Below are positions 18,168 through 26,572 of a stretch of 43,569 bases of DNA, one piece after another (position 1 is the first letter of the stretch; every line of letters starts with the position of its first letter). The stretch covers positions 1 through 43,569 of the forward strand of contig JAWRIT010000121.1 in NCBI GenBank assembly GCA_040268355.1, given 5' to 3'. The stretch comes from UBA1367 sp040268355. Its GTDB lineage: Bacteria; Actinomycetota; Coriobacteriia; Coriobacteriales; Atopobiaceae. The translations under genes were made by a program, and so were the position numbers. The notes under the pieces were generated by a model that was given only the letters and a program-made list of their open reading frames with translations, ran no database searches and was not told the DNA's origin.

Positions 18168-19295
18168 TCAGAACACGAGCAGCTCGTCGCGATGGATCGC
18201 CGGCTGCCCGTCTCGCTCTGGCATGAAGCGCGCGATGATGTCGAGCTTGAGCCCGCGCACGCGCACCATCTCATCGGAAGAGTAACGGACTATCCCCCGT
18301 CCGATGAGCGCCCCTTCGGGCGAGACCACATTGACCACATCGCCCGCCGCGTAGGTGCCGTCGGTGGCGACGATCCCGACGGGCAGCACCGACGCACCGC
18401 GCTTGATGACGGCGGCGCACGCCCCCCGATCGAGCGTGATCGTCCCATGGGGCACCTCTGCCAGGCCGATCCAGAACTTGCGCGGGTTCTTCTCGCGCCC
18501 GGCGCCTGCGGGGGCCTCGAAGCGCGTGCCGACGGGGGTGCCTGACGCCACCTCCACCAACACGCCCGGCTGGCGTCCCCGACAGATGACCGTGGGGATG
18601 CCCGCCGTGAGCAGGGCGCGGGCGGCGCGCAGCTTGGTGGCCATCCCACCGGTGCCCACCGCGGAGCCCACGCCTCCCGCCATGGCCATGACCTCGGGGT
18701 CGATGCGCTCGACGCGGCGTATGAGACGCGCCGAGGGGTCGTGGGCGGGGTCTGCGGTATAGAGCCCGTCCACGTCGGACATGATCACGTAGAGGTCCGC
18801 CCCGATGAGCGTCGCCACGATGGCACCCAGCATGTCGTTGTCGCCAAAGGCGAACTCGGCGACCGAGACGGTGTCGTTCTCGTTCACGACCGGAACGACA
18901 CCCAAGTCGAGGAGCCGCTCGATGGTGTTGCGGGCATTGAGGTAGCCCTCGCGGTCAACGACGTCGCGGCGCGTGAGCAGGACCTGTCCGCAGGGGATGC
19001 CCTGCCGAGCGAGCACCTCGGCGTAGACCTCGGTGAGCGCCGCCTGGCCGCAGGCGGCGCAGGCCTGCAGGCTGGGGATGTCGGTGGGTCGCACGTCAAA
19101 GCCCAGCCGCTCCATCCCGACGGCGGCGGCACCCGAGGAGACGATCACCACGCGCTTGCCCGTGCGCCGAATGCCGACGACCTGGTTGCAGAGATCGGCG
19201 ATGAAGGCGTTGTCGACCGTCCCCTGCTCGTCCACCAGGGTCGTAGACCCGATCTTGACGACGATGATCCCCGTCTCGCCGGACAAATCGGCCAT
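18168..19295 (-). CDS. proB: Glutamate 5-kinase
   Basis: ProB phosphorylates glutamate as the first step of proline synthesis. The 375-residue protein has the amino-acid kinase domain (IIVVKIGSTTLVDEQG, VVIVSSGAAAVG, NENDTVSVAEFAFGDND, GVGSAVGTGGMATKLRAA). A C-terminal PUA domain follows (about 280-365, RGACAAVIKRGASVLPVGI). Start and obgE stop overlap (TGATG). proA is not adjacent: nadD follows instead, so proline synthesis depends on a gene elsewhere. Confidence 0.96.
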   Translation of the reverse strand: MADLSGETGIIVVKIGSTTLVDEQGTVDNAFIADLCNQVVGIRRTGKRVVIVSSGAAAVGMERLGFDVRPTDIPSLQACAACGQAALTEVYAEVLARQGIPCGQVLLTRRDVVDREGYLNARNTIERLLDLGVVPVVNENDTVSVAEFAFGDNDMLGAIVATLIGADLYVIMSDVDGLYTADPAHDPSARLIRRVERIDPEVMAMAGGVGSAVGTGGMATKLRAARALLTAGIPTVICRGRQPGVLVEVASGTPVGTRFEAPAGAGREKNPRKFWIGLAEVPHGTITLDRGACAAVIKRGASVLPVGIVATDGTYAAGDVVNVVSPEGALIGRGIVRYSSDEMVRVRGLKLDIIARFMPERDGQPAIHRDELLVF

Positions 19296-20713
19296 CAGCG
19301 GCCCTCCCTCTCTGCGAGATTCTCGGTGTCTGCGCCCTCCTCGAGCGCGGCCTCGAGAGGCGGCTCCGACAAGGCGGCCTGGGCGGCCTCTCCCCCGTCG
19401 TAGGTGAAGGCGTAGCCCAGGATGCGCACCTCGTCGCCATGCTGGCAGCCCTCCCGGGCAAGCAGGTCGTCGAGTCCCGTGCGCTCGAAACGCCGTTGCA
19501 GGTAGGCCAGGGCCTCGTCGTTGTCCCAGTCGGTCTGCACGACCATGCGCTCGACGGCCGCCCCGCTGACCCGCCAGACGCCCTTGCCCTCGCGCGTCAC
19601 CGTCATGCGCCGTTCGCGCCGCGCACGCTCGCGCTCCACCGCATCGCCGACCTCGACGGTCGGCTCGTCGATGGCGAGGTCGCGCCGCAGCAGCGCGACC
19701 TCGGTGGCGCAGGCGCTCACGAGCTCGTCGAGGCCCTCCCCGGTCAGCGCGGACACCTCGAAGTAGGGATGCCCGTCCGCCTCCGCTGCCTCGCGGACGA
19801 ACAGCGAGGCGACGTCTGATCCGGGCATGTCGCACTTGTTGCCTACCACGATCTGGGGACGCTCGGCAAGACCGCTCGCATAGGCCGCCAACTCGCTGTT
19901 GATGGTGTGGTAGTCGGCCAAGGGATCGCGCCCCTCAAGGCCTCCGGTCAGGTCCACCACATGCAGGATGAGCGCCGTGCGCTCGATATGGCGCAAAAAC
20001 TCGTGCCCGAGGCCACGGCCCTCGCTCGCGCCCTCGATGAGGCCGGGCACGTCCGCCACCACGAACGACTCCCCCGTCCGCGAGCGCGCCACGCCGAGAT
20101 TGGGGGCAAGCGTCGTGAAGGGGTAGTCGGCGATCTTGGGGCGTGCCGCCGATATGCGTGCGATGATGGAGCTCTTGCCCACCGAGGGCATTCCGACGAG
20201 GGCGGCGTCCGCCAGGACCTTCATCTCGAGCTCGATCCAGTGCTCCCTCGCGGGCTCGCCCTTCTCGGCGAAGGCCGGCGCACGGCGGACCGACGTCACG
20301 AAGTGGATGTTGCCTCTGCCCCCCTTGCCTCCCGGCGCCACGATCACGCGGTCTCCGGGATGGGTGAGGTCGCAGATGTCAAGCGTCGGCGTGAGGGTCT
20401 CCAGGTCCAGCTCGCGCACCACCGTGCCCAACGGCACGTGGAGCTCAAGGTCCTCCCCCGCCCGGCCGTGCCGATGCGCTCCCTTTCCGTGCGTGCCGCG
20501 CTCGGCACGAAAGTGATGCTTGTACCGGTAGTCGATGAGCGAAGAGAGCTGGGGGTCGGCCACGAGCACGACCGAGCCGCCGTCGCCGCCGTCGCCGCCG
20601 TCGGGACCGCCCTTGGGCACATACGCCTCGCGGCGGAACGACATGCAGCCAGCGCCCCCGTCGCCACCTCGGACGTTGATTCTGCAGAGATCTGTGAAGG
20701 TCGCCGTTGGCAC
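19295..20713 (-). CDS. obgE: GTPase ObgE/CgtA
   Basis: Obg is an essential GTPase in 50S assembly and stress control. The 472-residue protein has the Gly-rich Obg fold (RGGDGGAGCMSFRREAYVPKGGPDGG), the GTPase motifs GMPSVGKSS (G1), DVPGLIEGA (G3) and VGNKCD (G4), and an OCT domain at about 345-425. A Glu/Ala-rich tail ends the protein. The start is GTG at 20713 (MPTATFTDL); an upstream ATG would add 23 residues without family match. It follows rplU-rpmA across a terminator, the standard order. Confidence 0.96.
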   Translation of the reverse strand: MPTATFTDLCRINVRGGDGGAGCMSFRREAYVPKGGPDGGDGGDGGSVVLVADPQLSSLIDYRYKHHFRAERGTHGKGAHRHGRAGEDLELHVPLGTVVRELDLETLTPTLDICDLTHPGDRVIVAPGGKGGRGNIHFVTSVRRAPAFAEKGEPAREHWIELEMKVLADAALVGMPSVGKSSIIARISAARPKIADYPFTTLAPNLGVARSRTGESFVVADVPGLIEGASEGRGLGHEFLRHIERTALILHVVDLTGGLEGRDPLADYHTINSELAAYASGLAERPQIVVGNKCDMPGSDVASLFVREAAEADGHPYFEVSALTGEGLDELVSACATEVALLRRDLAIDEPTVEVGDAVERERARRERRMTVTREGKGVWRVSGAAVERMVVQTDWDNDEALAYLQRRFERTGLDDLLAREGCQHGDEVRILGYAFTYDGGEAAQAALSEPPLEAALEEGADTENLAEREGR

Positions 20714-20762
20714 TGGCCTCGCACCTCTCACACTCGAAACTAATGAACTGACATGGTACGGC

Positions 20763-20793
20763 AAAAAGGGCCCCCGACACACTCGGAGGCCCC
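20763..20793 (-). terminator. Intrinsic terminator after rpmA
   Basis: On the minus strand a GC-rich stem (20768-20777 with 20783-20793, one bulge) and a 5-base loop are followed by TTTTT. It lies 26 bases beyond the rpmA stop and upstream of obgE, so obgE is served by read-through or a promoter I could not define. Confidence 0.8.
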
Positions 20794-20818
20794 ACCAAAA
20801 CGATGTGCGAGCGTCGCT

Positions 20819-21070
20819 CTATGCCTCGGTGCGCACGTGAACGTAGTGCTTCTTGCCCTTCTTGAACTCGACGACGCCGTCAGCCAACGCGAAGAGGGTG
20901 TCATCCTTGCCGCGACCGACGTTGTTGCCCGGGGTGATGCGCGTGCCGCGCTGACGAACGATGATCTGGCCGGTCTTGATCTTCTGACCGCCGTAGATCT
21001 TCACGCCAAGGCGCTGCGACTGGGAATCGCGACCATTGCGCGAGGAGCCAAGGCCTTTTTTGTGAGCCAT
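20819..21070 (-). CDS. rpmA: 50S ribosomal protein L27
   Basis: L27 reaches the peptidyl-transferase centre with its N-terminus. The 83-residue protein begins MAHKKGLGSSRNGRDSQSQR, the direct mature-type N-terminus. It therefore lacks the short leader that Firmicutes remove with the Prp protease. The rest (IIVRQRGTRITPGNNVGRGKDDTLFA) is typical. It is 49 bases downstream of rplU. Confidence 0.98.
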   Translation of the reverse strand: MAHKKGLGSSRNGRDSQSQRLGVKIYGGQKIKTGQIIVRQRGTRITPGNNVGRGKDDTLFALADGVVEFKKGKKHYVHVRTEA

Positions 21071-21119
21071 CTCTCTACCTGCCTATCTCTTTGGGTGATG
21101 AACCGTGGTGAACGCCGAG

Positions 21120-21428
21120 CTACGCGGGAATCTCGGTGACCTGGAGCTTCGTCAGGTTCTGACGGTGGCCCTTGGTGCGATGGTAGCGCTTGCGCTTCTT
21201 GAACTTGAAGACGAGCTGCTTCTTGTCCTTGAACTGCTCGATGACCTCGGCGGTGACCTTCTTGTCTGCGAGGGTGGCAGCGTCAACGACCGTGTTCTCC
21301 CCGTCGTTCAGCAGGACAACGTTGAGCTCGACCTTGTCGCCAGGCTGCGCGTCAAGCTTCTCGACGTCGATGACGTCACCCTTGACAACCTTATACTGCT
21401 TGCCACCAGTAGTAACGATTGCGTACAT
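21120..21428 (-). CDS. rplU: 50S ribosomal protein L21
   Basis: L21 binds 23S rRNA. The 102-residue protein starts MYAIVTTGGKQYKVVKGD and ends with the conserved KKRKRYHRTKGHRQ...TKLQVTEI. The start at 21428 has AAGGG about 9 bases upstream; an ATG 15 bases earlier would add MKGLD only. A strong promoter lies at 21470-21498. Confidence 0.98.
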   Translation of the reverse strand: MYAIVTTGGKQYKVVKGDVIDVEKLDAQPGDKVELNVVLLNDGENTVVDAATLADKKVTAEVIEQFKDKKQLVFKFKKRKRYHRTKGHRQNLTKLQVTEIPA

Positions 21429-21469
21429 GTCCAAACCCTTCATTGCTGATAATAGTGCAACAGCTGTTA

Positions 21470-21498
21470 ATCTTACCTGGCAGACTGCGTACGGTCAA
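21470..21498 (-). promoter_or_regulatory. Promoter of rplU-rpmA
   Basis: On the minus strand, TTGACC (21493-21498) and TAAGAT (21470-21475) are separated by 17 bases. The start would be near 21463, giving a leader of about 35 bases. Confidence 0.7.
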
Positions 21499-21640
21499 TG
21501 GCAAACCACCAGGCCATGAGCAAAAAACCGCCCTTGTGAGAATAGCGTCACCCACTAGATGTTGTTGTCGCGCCATAAGAATCCACAAGACCAGCAAAAT
21601 CCCGCGCGCCCACGCCCGACGCGTCCCTCAGCCGCCTCCC

Positions 21641-22396
21641 CTAGCGCAGGCAGACCTCGTCGAGCGGCTCGACAAGGGCGCTCTCGGCGTCCTCGTGCCA
21701 CTGGCCCGTGCGCACCACTCGCAGGGAGTCCAGCGCGCACCCCACGAGCGCGTCCTGGCAGAAGGCGGCGTCGAGCAAGACGGCGGGACGAAGCGCCCCT
21801 CGGTTGGACGAGCGCGTCTCGAGGACGAGCTCGATCGAGCGCCACGGCCCCTCGTCCTTGCCGGCATGCGCCTGCCAGCCCACCAGCGTCTCGGCAAGGC
21901 CGATCGAACGCGGCTTGTCACCACGCATGAAGTCGATGCGGCCTGCGCGGCGCAGCTGCCGCAGGGCCGCCTCGAGCGCCTCGGCACCAAAGCCGTCGCC
22001 TGTTCCAAGCAAGCGCACCTCCCAGCGTGCCCGCGTCAGCCATGCCTCGAGCGCGGGCAGGCGGGGCGCGACGTAGGCGGCCGCCGTCGGCGCAAGGGCG
22101 CTGGGGGTGGCGGTGCGCAGGACGGCGAGCGCCGAGGTGGCCCCCACCGGCTCGGTGAGGTAGAGATCGTAGTACTCGCAGGCAGACGCCGCGCCCACCG
22201 GCAGGGCCTGGGAGAACTGCACGCGCATGCGACGCGCGAAGCCATTGCCCACCGAGAAGGGCAGGCCCGCGCGGCGGACCGAGCGCTCGATGGTGTTGAT
22301 GAGCTCGAGGTGTCCCAGATGCGCGAGCCTGCCGTCCTTGCCAAAGGCCACCCGCAGGCGGTGGAGGTCGGGCTTGCCGATGGTCTTAGCACACAC
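21641..22396 (-). CDS. TIGR03936 family radical-SAM-linked protein (DUF2344)
   Basis: This family has no firm function and is nearly always encoded next to, or fused with, the TIGR03960 radical SAM protein. The protein of about 251 residues shows the family start LHRLRVAFGKDGRLAHLGHLELINTIERSVRRAGLPFS and the FSQALPVGAASACEYYDLYL segment. GTG at 22396 has GGTGAG just upstream; GTG at 22405 is also possible. Either overlaps the end of the radical SAM gene, so the two are translationally coupled. It lies upstream of rplU, a position often seen for this pair. Confidence 0.88.
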   Translation of the reverse strand: MCAKTIGKPDLHRLRVAFGKDGRLAHLGHLELINTIERSVRRAGLPFSVGNGFARRMRVQFSQALPVGAASACEYYDLYLTEPVGATSALAVLRTATPSALAPTAAAYVAPRLPALEAWLTRARWEVRLLGTGDGFGAEALEAALRQLRRAGRIDFMRGDKPRSIGLAETLVGWQAHAGKDEGPWRSIELVLETRSSNRGALRPAVLLDAAFCQDALVGCALDSLRVVRTGQWHEDAESALVEPLDEVCLR

Positions 22397-24275
22397 GGCG
22401 CTCACCCGCGATCACGTTGGAGACGCCGAGCGTGGGACAGACCCCGCAGCCGGTGCAGCTCTGCATGGTGCAGTCGGGCGTGGTGACGCCCTCAAGGGCA
22501 CGCCGCCACTCCCGCTGCAGAAAGCCCTTGTCGACGCCGGGCGAGGTGTGGTCCCAGGGCAGGCGGGCGGCCAGGGGGAACTCGGAGGCCGCAACCTCCT
22601 CGAGGTCGATGCCGCAGGCATGGCCCGCCTCGAGCCAGAGGTCGTAGCGGAACTGGTCGGTCCAGGCGTCAAAGCGGCAGCCCCGCCGCCAGGCCTCGAG
22701 GATGACCTCGAAGCCGGCGCGTCCCATCTTGGAGAGGGCGGCCTCCACGACCGAGACGTCCGCGTCGTGGTAGGAGATGCGGATGTCGCGGTCCTGGGCG
22801 GATTGGAGCAGGAGCTGCTGGCGGTGCCGGACCTTCTCGCGGCTCAGCTGGCCGACCCACTGGAAGGGCGTGTAGCACTTGGGGACGAAGACCGCCACCG
22901 AGATGGAGACGCTGACGCCGGAGGAGCGGCGTCGGGTGCGCCCACACACCTCGCGACCGATCTCGAGCACGCGTCGCGCGGCGGCGGTGATGGCAAGGAT
23001 GTCCTCGTCGGTCTCGGTGGGAAGGCCCATCATGTAGTAGAGCTTCATGCGCCGCCACCCGCTCTCGAAGGCGTTGCGGGCCGCACGCTCCAGATCCTCG
23101 TCGGTCACGTTCTTGTTGATGACGTCGCGCAGGCGCTGCGTCCCGGCCTCGGGGGCGAAGGTGAGCCCACCGCGCCGACCACCCGACGTGGCGGCGGCCA
23201 TCTCGACGCCGAACGAGTCGAGTCGCTGCGACGGCAGGGACACCCGCACGCCTGTCGCACGGGTGTGCTCGTTGAGCTCGTGCAAGAACTGCGCGCACTG
23301 GGAGTGATCGGTGGTGGAGAGCGACGAGAGCGAGCACTCGTCATAGCCGCTTTGCGCTAGGCCCTCCTGAACGGCGCTCACGACCTGCTCGGCCGGTCGC
23401 TCGCGCACCGGTCGGTAGGTCATGCCCGCCTGGCAGAAGCGGCATCCGCGCGCGCAGCCCCGCAGCACCTCGATCGCAAGGCGATCCTGCACGATGCCCA
23501 TGTAGGGCACTATGCGTTGCGCCACCGGCTCGGTCGCGGCGAGGTCGGGAATGCAGCGCTTGTAGACCACCTCGGCGGCCCCGCTCCCCTCGCAAGGGAC
23601 GGCGTAGCCCCAGCGCGTGGAGGACTCGTCGACCACCACGTCGTAGAGGGAAGGCACATAGATGCTCTCGACCTGCGCGAGACGCAGCAGCGTCTCGGCT
23701 CGCGTAAGGCCCGACGCACGGGCGTCGCGCACGCATCGCGCGACGTCGACGATCTCCTGCTCGCCATCGCCCAGCAGCACGGCGTCGAACACGGGGGCGA
23801 GCGGCTCGCAGTTCCACGCCGAGGGCCCGCCGGCTATGACGAGGGGGTCGTCCTCGTCCCGCTCGCTCGCGCGCACCGCAATGCCGGCGAGGTCAAGGGT
23901 CTCTATGACGTTGGAGGCCACAAGCTCGTGGGCGAGCGTGAAGCCCACGATGTCGAACGAGGCGACCGGGGACGAGGTCTCGAGCGAGAGCAGCGGGATG
24001 GAGCGCTCGCGCATCAGCGCGCTCATGTCCACCCACGGCAGGAAGGCCCGCTCGCAGGAGATGCCCTCCGCCTGGTTGAGCTCGTTGTACAGGATGGCAA
24101 TCCCCAGGTTGGGTTGGCCCACCTCGTAGGTGTCGGCGTAGATCATGCACACGTGGAAGGGGCCGTCCTGATCCTCGCAGGCCCCCCACTCGTGGTCGAG
24201 GTAGCGTGCCGGGTGCAGCACGCGACCCAGCAGAGGCTCGATCTCGTCGAACCGGTCCTCGCGGACCATCCTCAT
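22386..24275 (-). CDS. TIGR03960 family radical SAM protein
   Basis: The 629-residue protein has an N-terminal region of about 200 residues resembling a B12-binding-type Rossmann domain (FHVCMIYADTYEVGQPNLGIAIL split by loops). A radical SAM core follows, with the 4Fe-4S motif Cys274, Cys278, Cys281 (CARGCRFC). Near the C-terminus there is a further Cys cluster (SCTGCGVCP, last residue Cys), which could hold a second iron-sulfur centre. Substrate unknown. It overlaps the DUF697-like gene (ATGA) and the TIGR03936 gene, so the three are likely made together. Its link to the rplU/rpmA region in many genomes suggests an RNA- or ribosome-related role, but that is inference. Confidence 0.88.
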   Translation of the reverse strand: MRMVREDRFDEIEPLLGRVLHPARYLDHEWGACEDQDGPFHVCMIYADTYEVGQPNLGIAILYNELNQAEGISCERAFLPWVDMSALMRERSIPLLSLETSSPVASFDIVGFTLAHELVASNVIETLDLAGIAVRASERDEDDPLVIAGGPSAWNCEPLAPVFDAVLLGDGEQEIVDVARCVRDARASGLTRAETLLRLAQVESIYVPSLYDVVVDESSTRWGYAVPCEGSGAAEVVYKRCIPDLAATEPVAQRIVPYMGIVQDRLAIEVLRGCARGCRFCQAGMTYRPVRERPAEQVVSAVQEGLAQSGYDECSLSSLSTTDHSQCAQFLHELNEHTRATGVRVSLPSQRLDSFGVEMAAATSGGRRGGLTFAPEAGTQRLRDVINKNVTDEDLERAARNAFESGWRRMKLYYMMGLPTETDEDILAITAAARRVLEIGREVCGRTRRRSSGVSVSISVAVFVPKCYTPFQWVGQLSREKVRHRQQLLLQSAQDRDIRISYHDADVSVVEAALSKMGRAGFEVILEAWRRGCRFDAWTDQFRYDLWLEAGHACGIDLEEVAASEFPLAARLPWDHTSPGVDKGFLQREWRRALEGVTTPDCTMQSCTGCGVCPTLGVSNVIAGERRVC

Positions 24276-25279
24276 CGCTCGCTCCCCTGCTCGTACACGA
24301 GGTAGCCCTCATCGGGGCTTCCCGGCAGCGTCTGGGGCGGCTCCGGTGCGGCGGAGCTCGCGTCCGAACCCGCAGCACGCAGGCCCGATCGAGGCGCGTC
24401 CTCACGCGTGGGGACGAGCGTCCTCTCGCCGTGCTCCCCGCTCCCGCCCGGCTCCCGCCGGTCCTTCTTGTCAAAGCGCCGCTGGAGGGTGAGGCCGGTC
24501 GCCTGTGTGCCCAGGTATCCCAAGAACACCTTGACCAGCCATCCGACCGCCGGGAGCCTTCCCACGACCGAGTCGGCCACCACGCTCGAGCCCAGACCGG
24601 CGCCGACGGCGGAGAGCACCTCAGGGATGCGCCCGAGCGCCAGGGGCCTGCCGTTGAGGGCGGCGATGTCGAGGGCCAGTCGTGCCTGGTTGATCGCCAT
24701 GTCAGATAGGTCCCCCGCCGAGAACAGCCTCGTCGTGCCGACCGCGTTCTCGACGGCGTAATCCTTGATGAGCTCACGTGCCTTTGCCTTGCGGCAGAAG
24801 GGGAAGTTCGCCGCGAAGGCCACGCCCTTGTGCGTCGCCGCGACCAGCCACGTCGCGAGCCGCTCGGACAGGACGTCTGCGGTGGATGCCGCGAGCATGC
24901 TCACGCGCTCGGCGGCGGTCGCGCCCAGGGGCAGCTCGGGCATGTCGAGGGCCGACTCGGCGACGAGAGCGACGGGAACGCCTGCGGCGGCCAGCTCGCA
25001 CACGCCGGCGGAGATCGCGTCCGCGTTCGTGCCGAGCACGGCGACGCACACGTCGGGTACGGTGGGAGCCAGCAGGTCGACTCCGGAGGCGGCGGCGACC
25101 ACCCGCACCTCCGCGGTCGGGAGCTGGGGATCGAAGGCGTCGCGGACGCACGCGGCCAGCTCCCGTGGGGCCGTCGTGTCGACGAGCGCCAGCACGCACA
25201 CATGGTCCTGCCGGCGCTCCTCCGCCTGACGCCCCGAGCTGATCAGGTCATTGGCCTTGATGATGATGGACGGGCGCAT
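24272..25279 (-). CDS. DUF697-like protein, function unknown
   Basis: The 335-residue protein has an N-terminal alpha/beta region of about 140 residues (VCVLALVDTTAPRELAACV, VPVALVAESALDMPELP) that looks like a degraded nucleotide-binding fold with no P-loop. A C-terminal DUF697/YcjF-like part follows (about 165-270: MAINQARLALDIAALNG and two weakly hydrophobic, Gly-rich helices). The last 60 residues are Pro/Ser/Glu rich and look disordered. AAGGAGG precedes the ATG at 25279. It sits between rodA and the radical SAM gene, overlapping the latter. The DUF697 call is by pattern only. Confidence 0.6.
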   Translation of the reverse strand: MRPSIIIKANDLISSGRQAEERRQDHVCVLALVDTTAPRELAACVRDAFDPQLPTAEVRVVAAASGVDLLAPTVPDVCVAVLGTNADAISAGVCELAAAGVPVALVAESALDMPELPLGATAAERVSMLAASTADVLSERLATWLVAATHKGVAFAANFPFCRKAKARELIKDYAVENAVGTTRLFSAGDLSDMAINQARLALDIAALNGRPLALGRIPEVLSAVGAGLGSSVVADSVVGRLPAVGWLVKVFLGYLGTQATGLTLQRRFDKKDRREPGGSGEHGERTLVPTREDAPRSGLRAAGSDASSAAPEPPQTLPGSPDEGYLVYEQGSER

Positions 25280-25305
25280 GGGCCTCCTTCTCGCGGTGTC
25301 CGTTC

Positions 25306-25311
25306 ATTCTA
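25306..25311 (-). promoter_or_regulatory. Candidate -10 box ahead of the DUF697-like gene
   Basis: TAGAAT on the minus strand lies in the 53-base gap after rodA. The -35 region is poor, so this would be at most a weak internal promoter for the three downstream genes. Confidence 0.25.
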
Positions 25312-25332
25312 GCGGCAAACGCCACGGCGTCA

Positions 25333-26559
25333 CTAGGCCGCCTTGGGACGGTGCCGCCAGATGGACTGCACCATGCCGACGCTCATCAGCTGCACGACCA
25401 TCGACGACGAGCCGAAGCTGATGAACGGGAGCGGAATGCCGGTGATGGGCATGATGCCGAGACACATGCCCACGTTCTGTAGCAACTGGAACGACCACAT
25501 GGCGACGATGCCCACAAGAATGAGTTTGGCAAACGGAGAGTCGACCCGCTGGGCGAGGGAGATCGTCGAGAGCAGCATCCAGGCAAAGAGCGCGAGCAGG
25601 ACGGTCGACCCGAGAAAGCCGAACTCCTCGGCCATGAGGGCGAAGACGAAGTCGGTGTGCGCCTCGGGAAGGAAGCCCGAGGCGGACTGGGTGGCGTTGC
25701 CGATGCCCTTACCGAAGAAGCCTCCCGAGCCGACGGCGATCTTCGCCTGCTGGAGGTTGTAGCCATCGCCGGTGGGGTCGACCGAGGGATCCATGAACAC
25801 GATGAGGCGGTTGAGCTGGTACTGCTTGAGCAGGTGCGGAAGTCCGGGCGTGAGCGAGGTCACCACGACGAGCGCGGCGCCCAGCACCACGGTACCGATG
25901 GTGATGAGCACCCAGCTGCGCGGGGCGCCCGAGCAGGCGATGATGGCCGCCCCGCTCACGAGCACGATGAGGCCCGTGCCGAGGTCGGGCTGGGCGAGGA
26001 TGAGCAGGAAGGGAACGCACAGGATGCCGCAGAGCTTGAGGTAGTCACGCAGCGTCTCGACACGCCCGTTGTACTCCGCCCCCAGCGACGCCATGAGCAG
26101 GATGGTCACCAGCTTGGCCAACTCCGAGGGCTGGAAGCGAAAGCCGATGAGCGGGATGCGCACCCAGCCGGTCATGCCCATGGCCGTATGGCCCAGGCCG
26201 GGGACCCTGGGCAGCAGCATGAGGACCACGACCGCGACCAGAAGCGCCGTCGAGACGTTCGCCAGCGAGCGATAGTCGTAGCGCCACAGGCCCCAGGCCG
26301 CGGCGGCCCCGAGCGCGATGCCCAGAAGATGGCGGGGAAAGGACGCCTCCGCAATCGTCTGCGAGGCGGACCAGATCACCAGGGCCCCGAAGGCGACCAA
26401 AAGGATCGCGGGTGCGAGCTGCGGGAGGTAGAGCATCTGGGAGATGCCCTGGTTGGTCATGCGAGCCCCCTTGGCGCTGCCGCTGCCACGGCTGAACGTC
26501 CGGTGGGCCTTCTCGCCGATCCCTTCGGGAACGGCCTCACGAATGGGGGTAAGGGCCAT
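25333..26559 (-). CDS. rodA: RodA peptidoglycan polymerase (SEDS family)
   Basis: RodA polymerises glycan strands from lipid II in the elongation complex. The 408-residue protein has about ten membrane segments and the SEDS signatures FRFQPSELAKLVTILLMAS, LAQPDLGTGLIVLVSG (the catalytic Asp region), GGFFGKGIGNATQSASGFLPEAHTDFVFA and GIPLPFISFGSSSM. The start at 26559 (MALTPIREAV) gives a 30-residue cytoplasmic N-terminus. It begins 13 bases after the mrdA stop, its natural partner. Confidence 0.96.
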   Translation of the reverse strand: MALTPIREAVPEGIGEKAHRTFSRGSGSAKGARMTNQGISQMLYLPQLAPAILLVAFGALVIWSASQTIAEASFPRHLLGIALGAAAAWGLWRYDYRSLANVSTALLVAVVVLMLLPRVPGLGHTAMGMTGWVRIPLIGFRFQPSELAKLVTILLMASLGAEYNGRVETLRDYLKLCGILCVPFLLILAQPDLGTGLIVLVSGAAIIACSGAPRSWVLITIGTVVLGAALVVVTSLTPGLPHLLKQYQLNRLIVFMDPSVDPTGDGYNLQQAKIAVGSGGFFGKGIGNATQSASGFLPEAHTDFVFALMAEEFGFLGSTVLLALFAWMLLSTISLAQRVDSPFAKLILVGIVAMWSFQLLQNVGMCLGIMPITGIPLPFISFGSSSMVVQLMSVGMVQSIWRHRPKAA

Positions 26560-26572
26560 GAGGATGCAGCTC

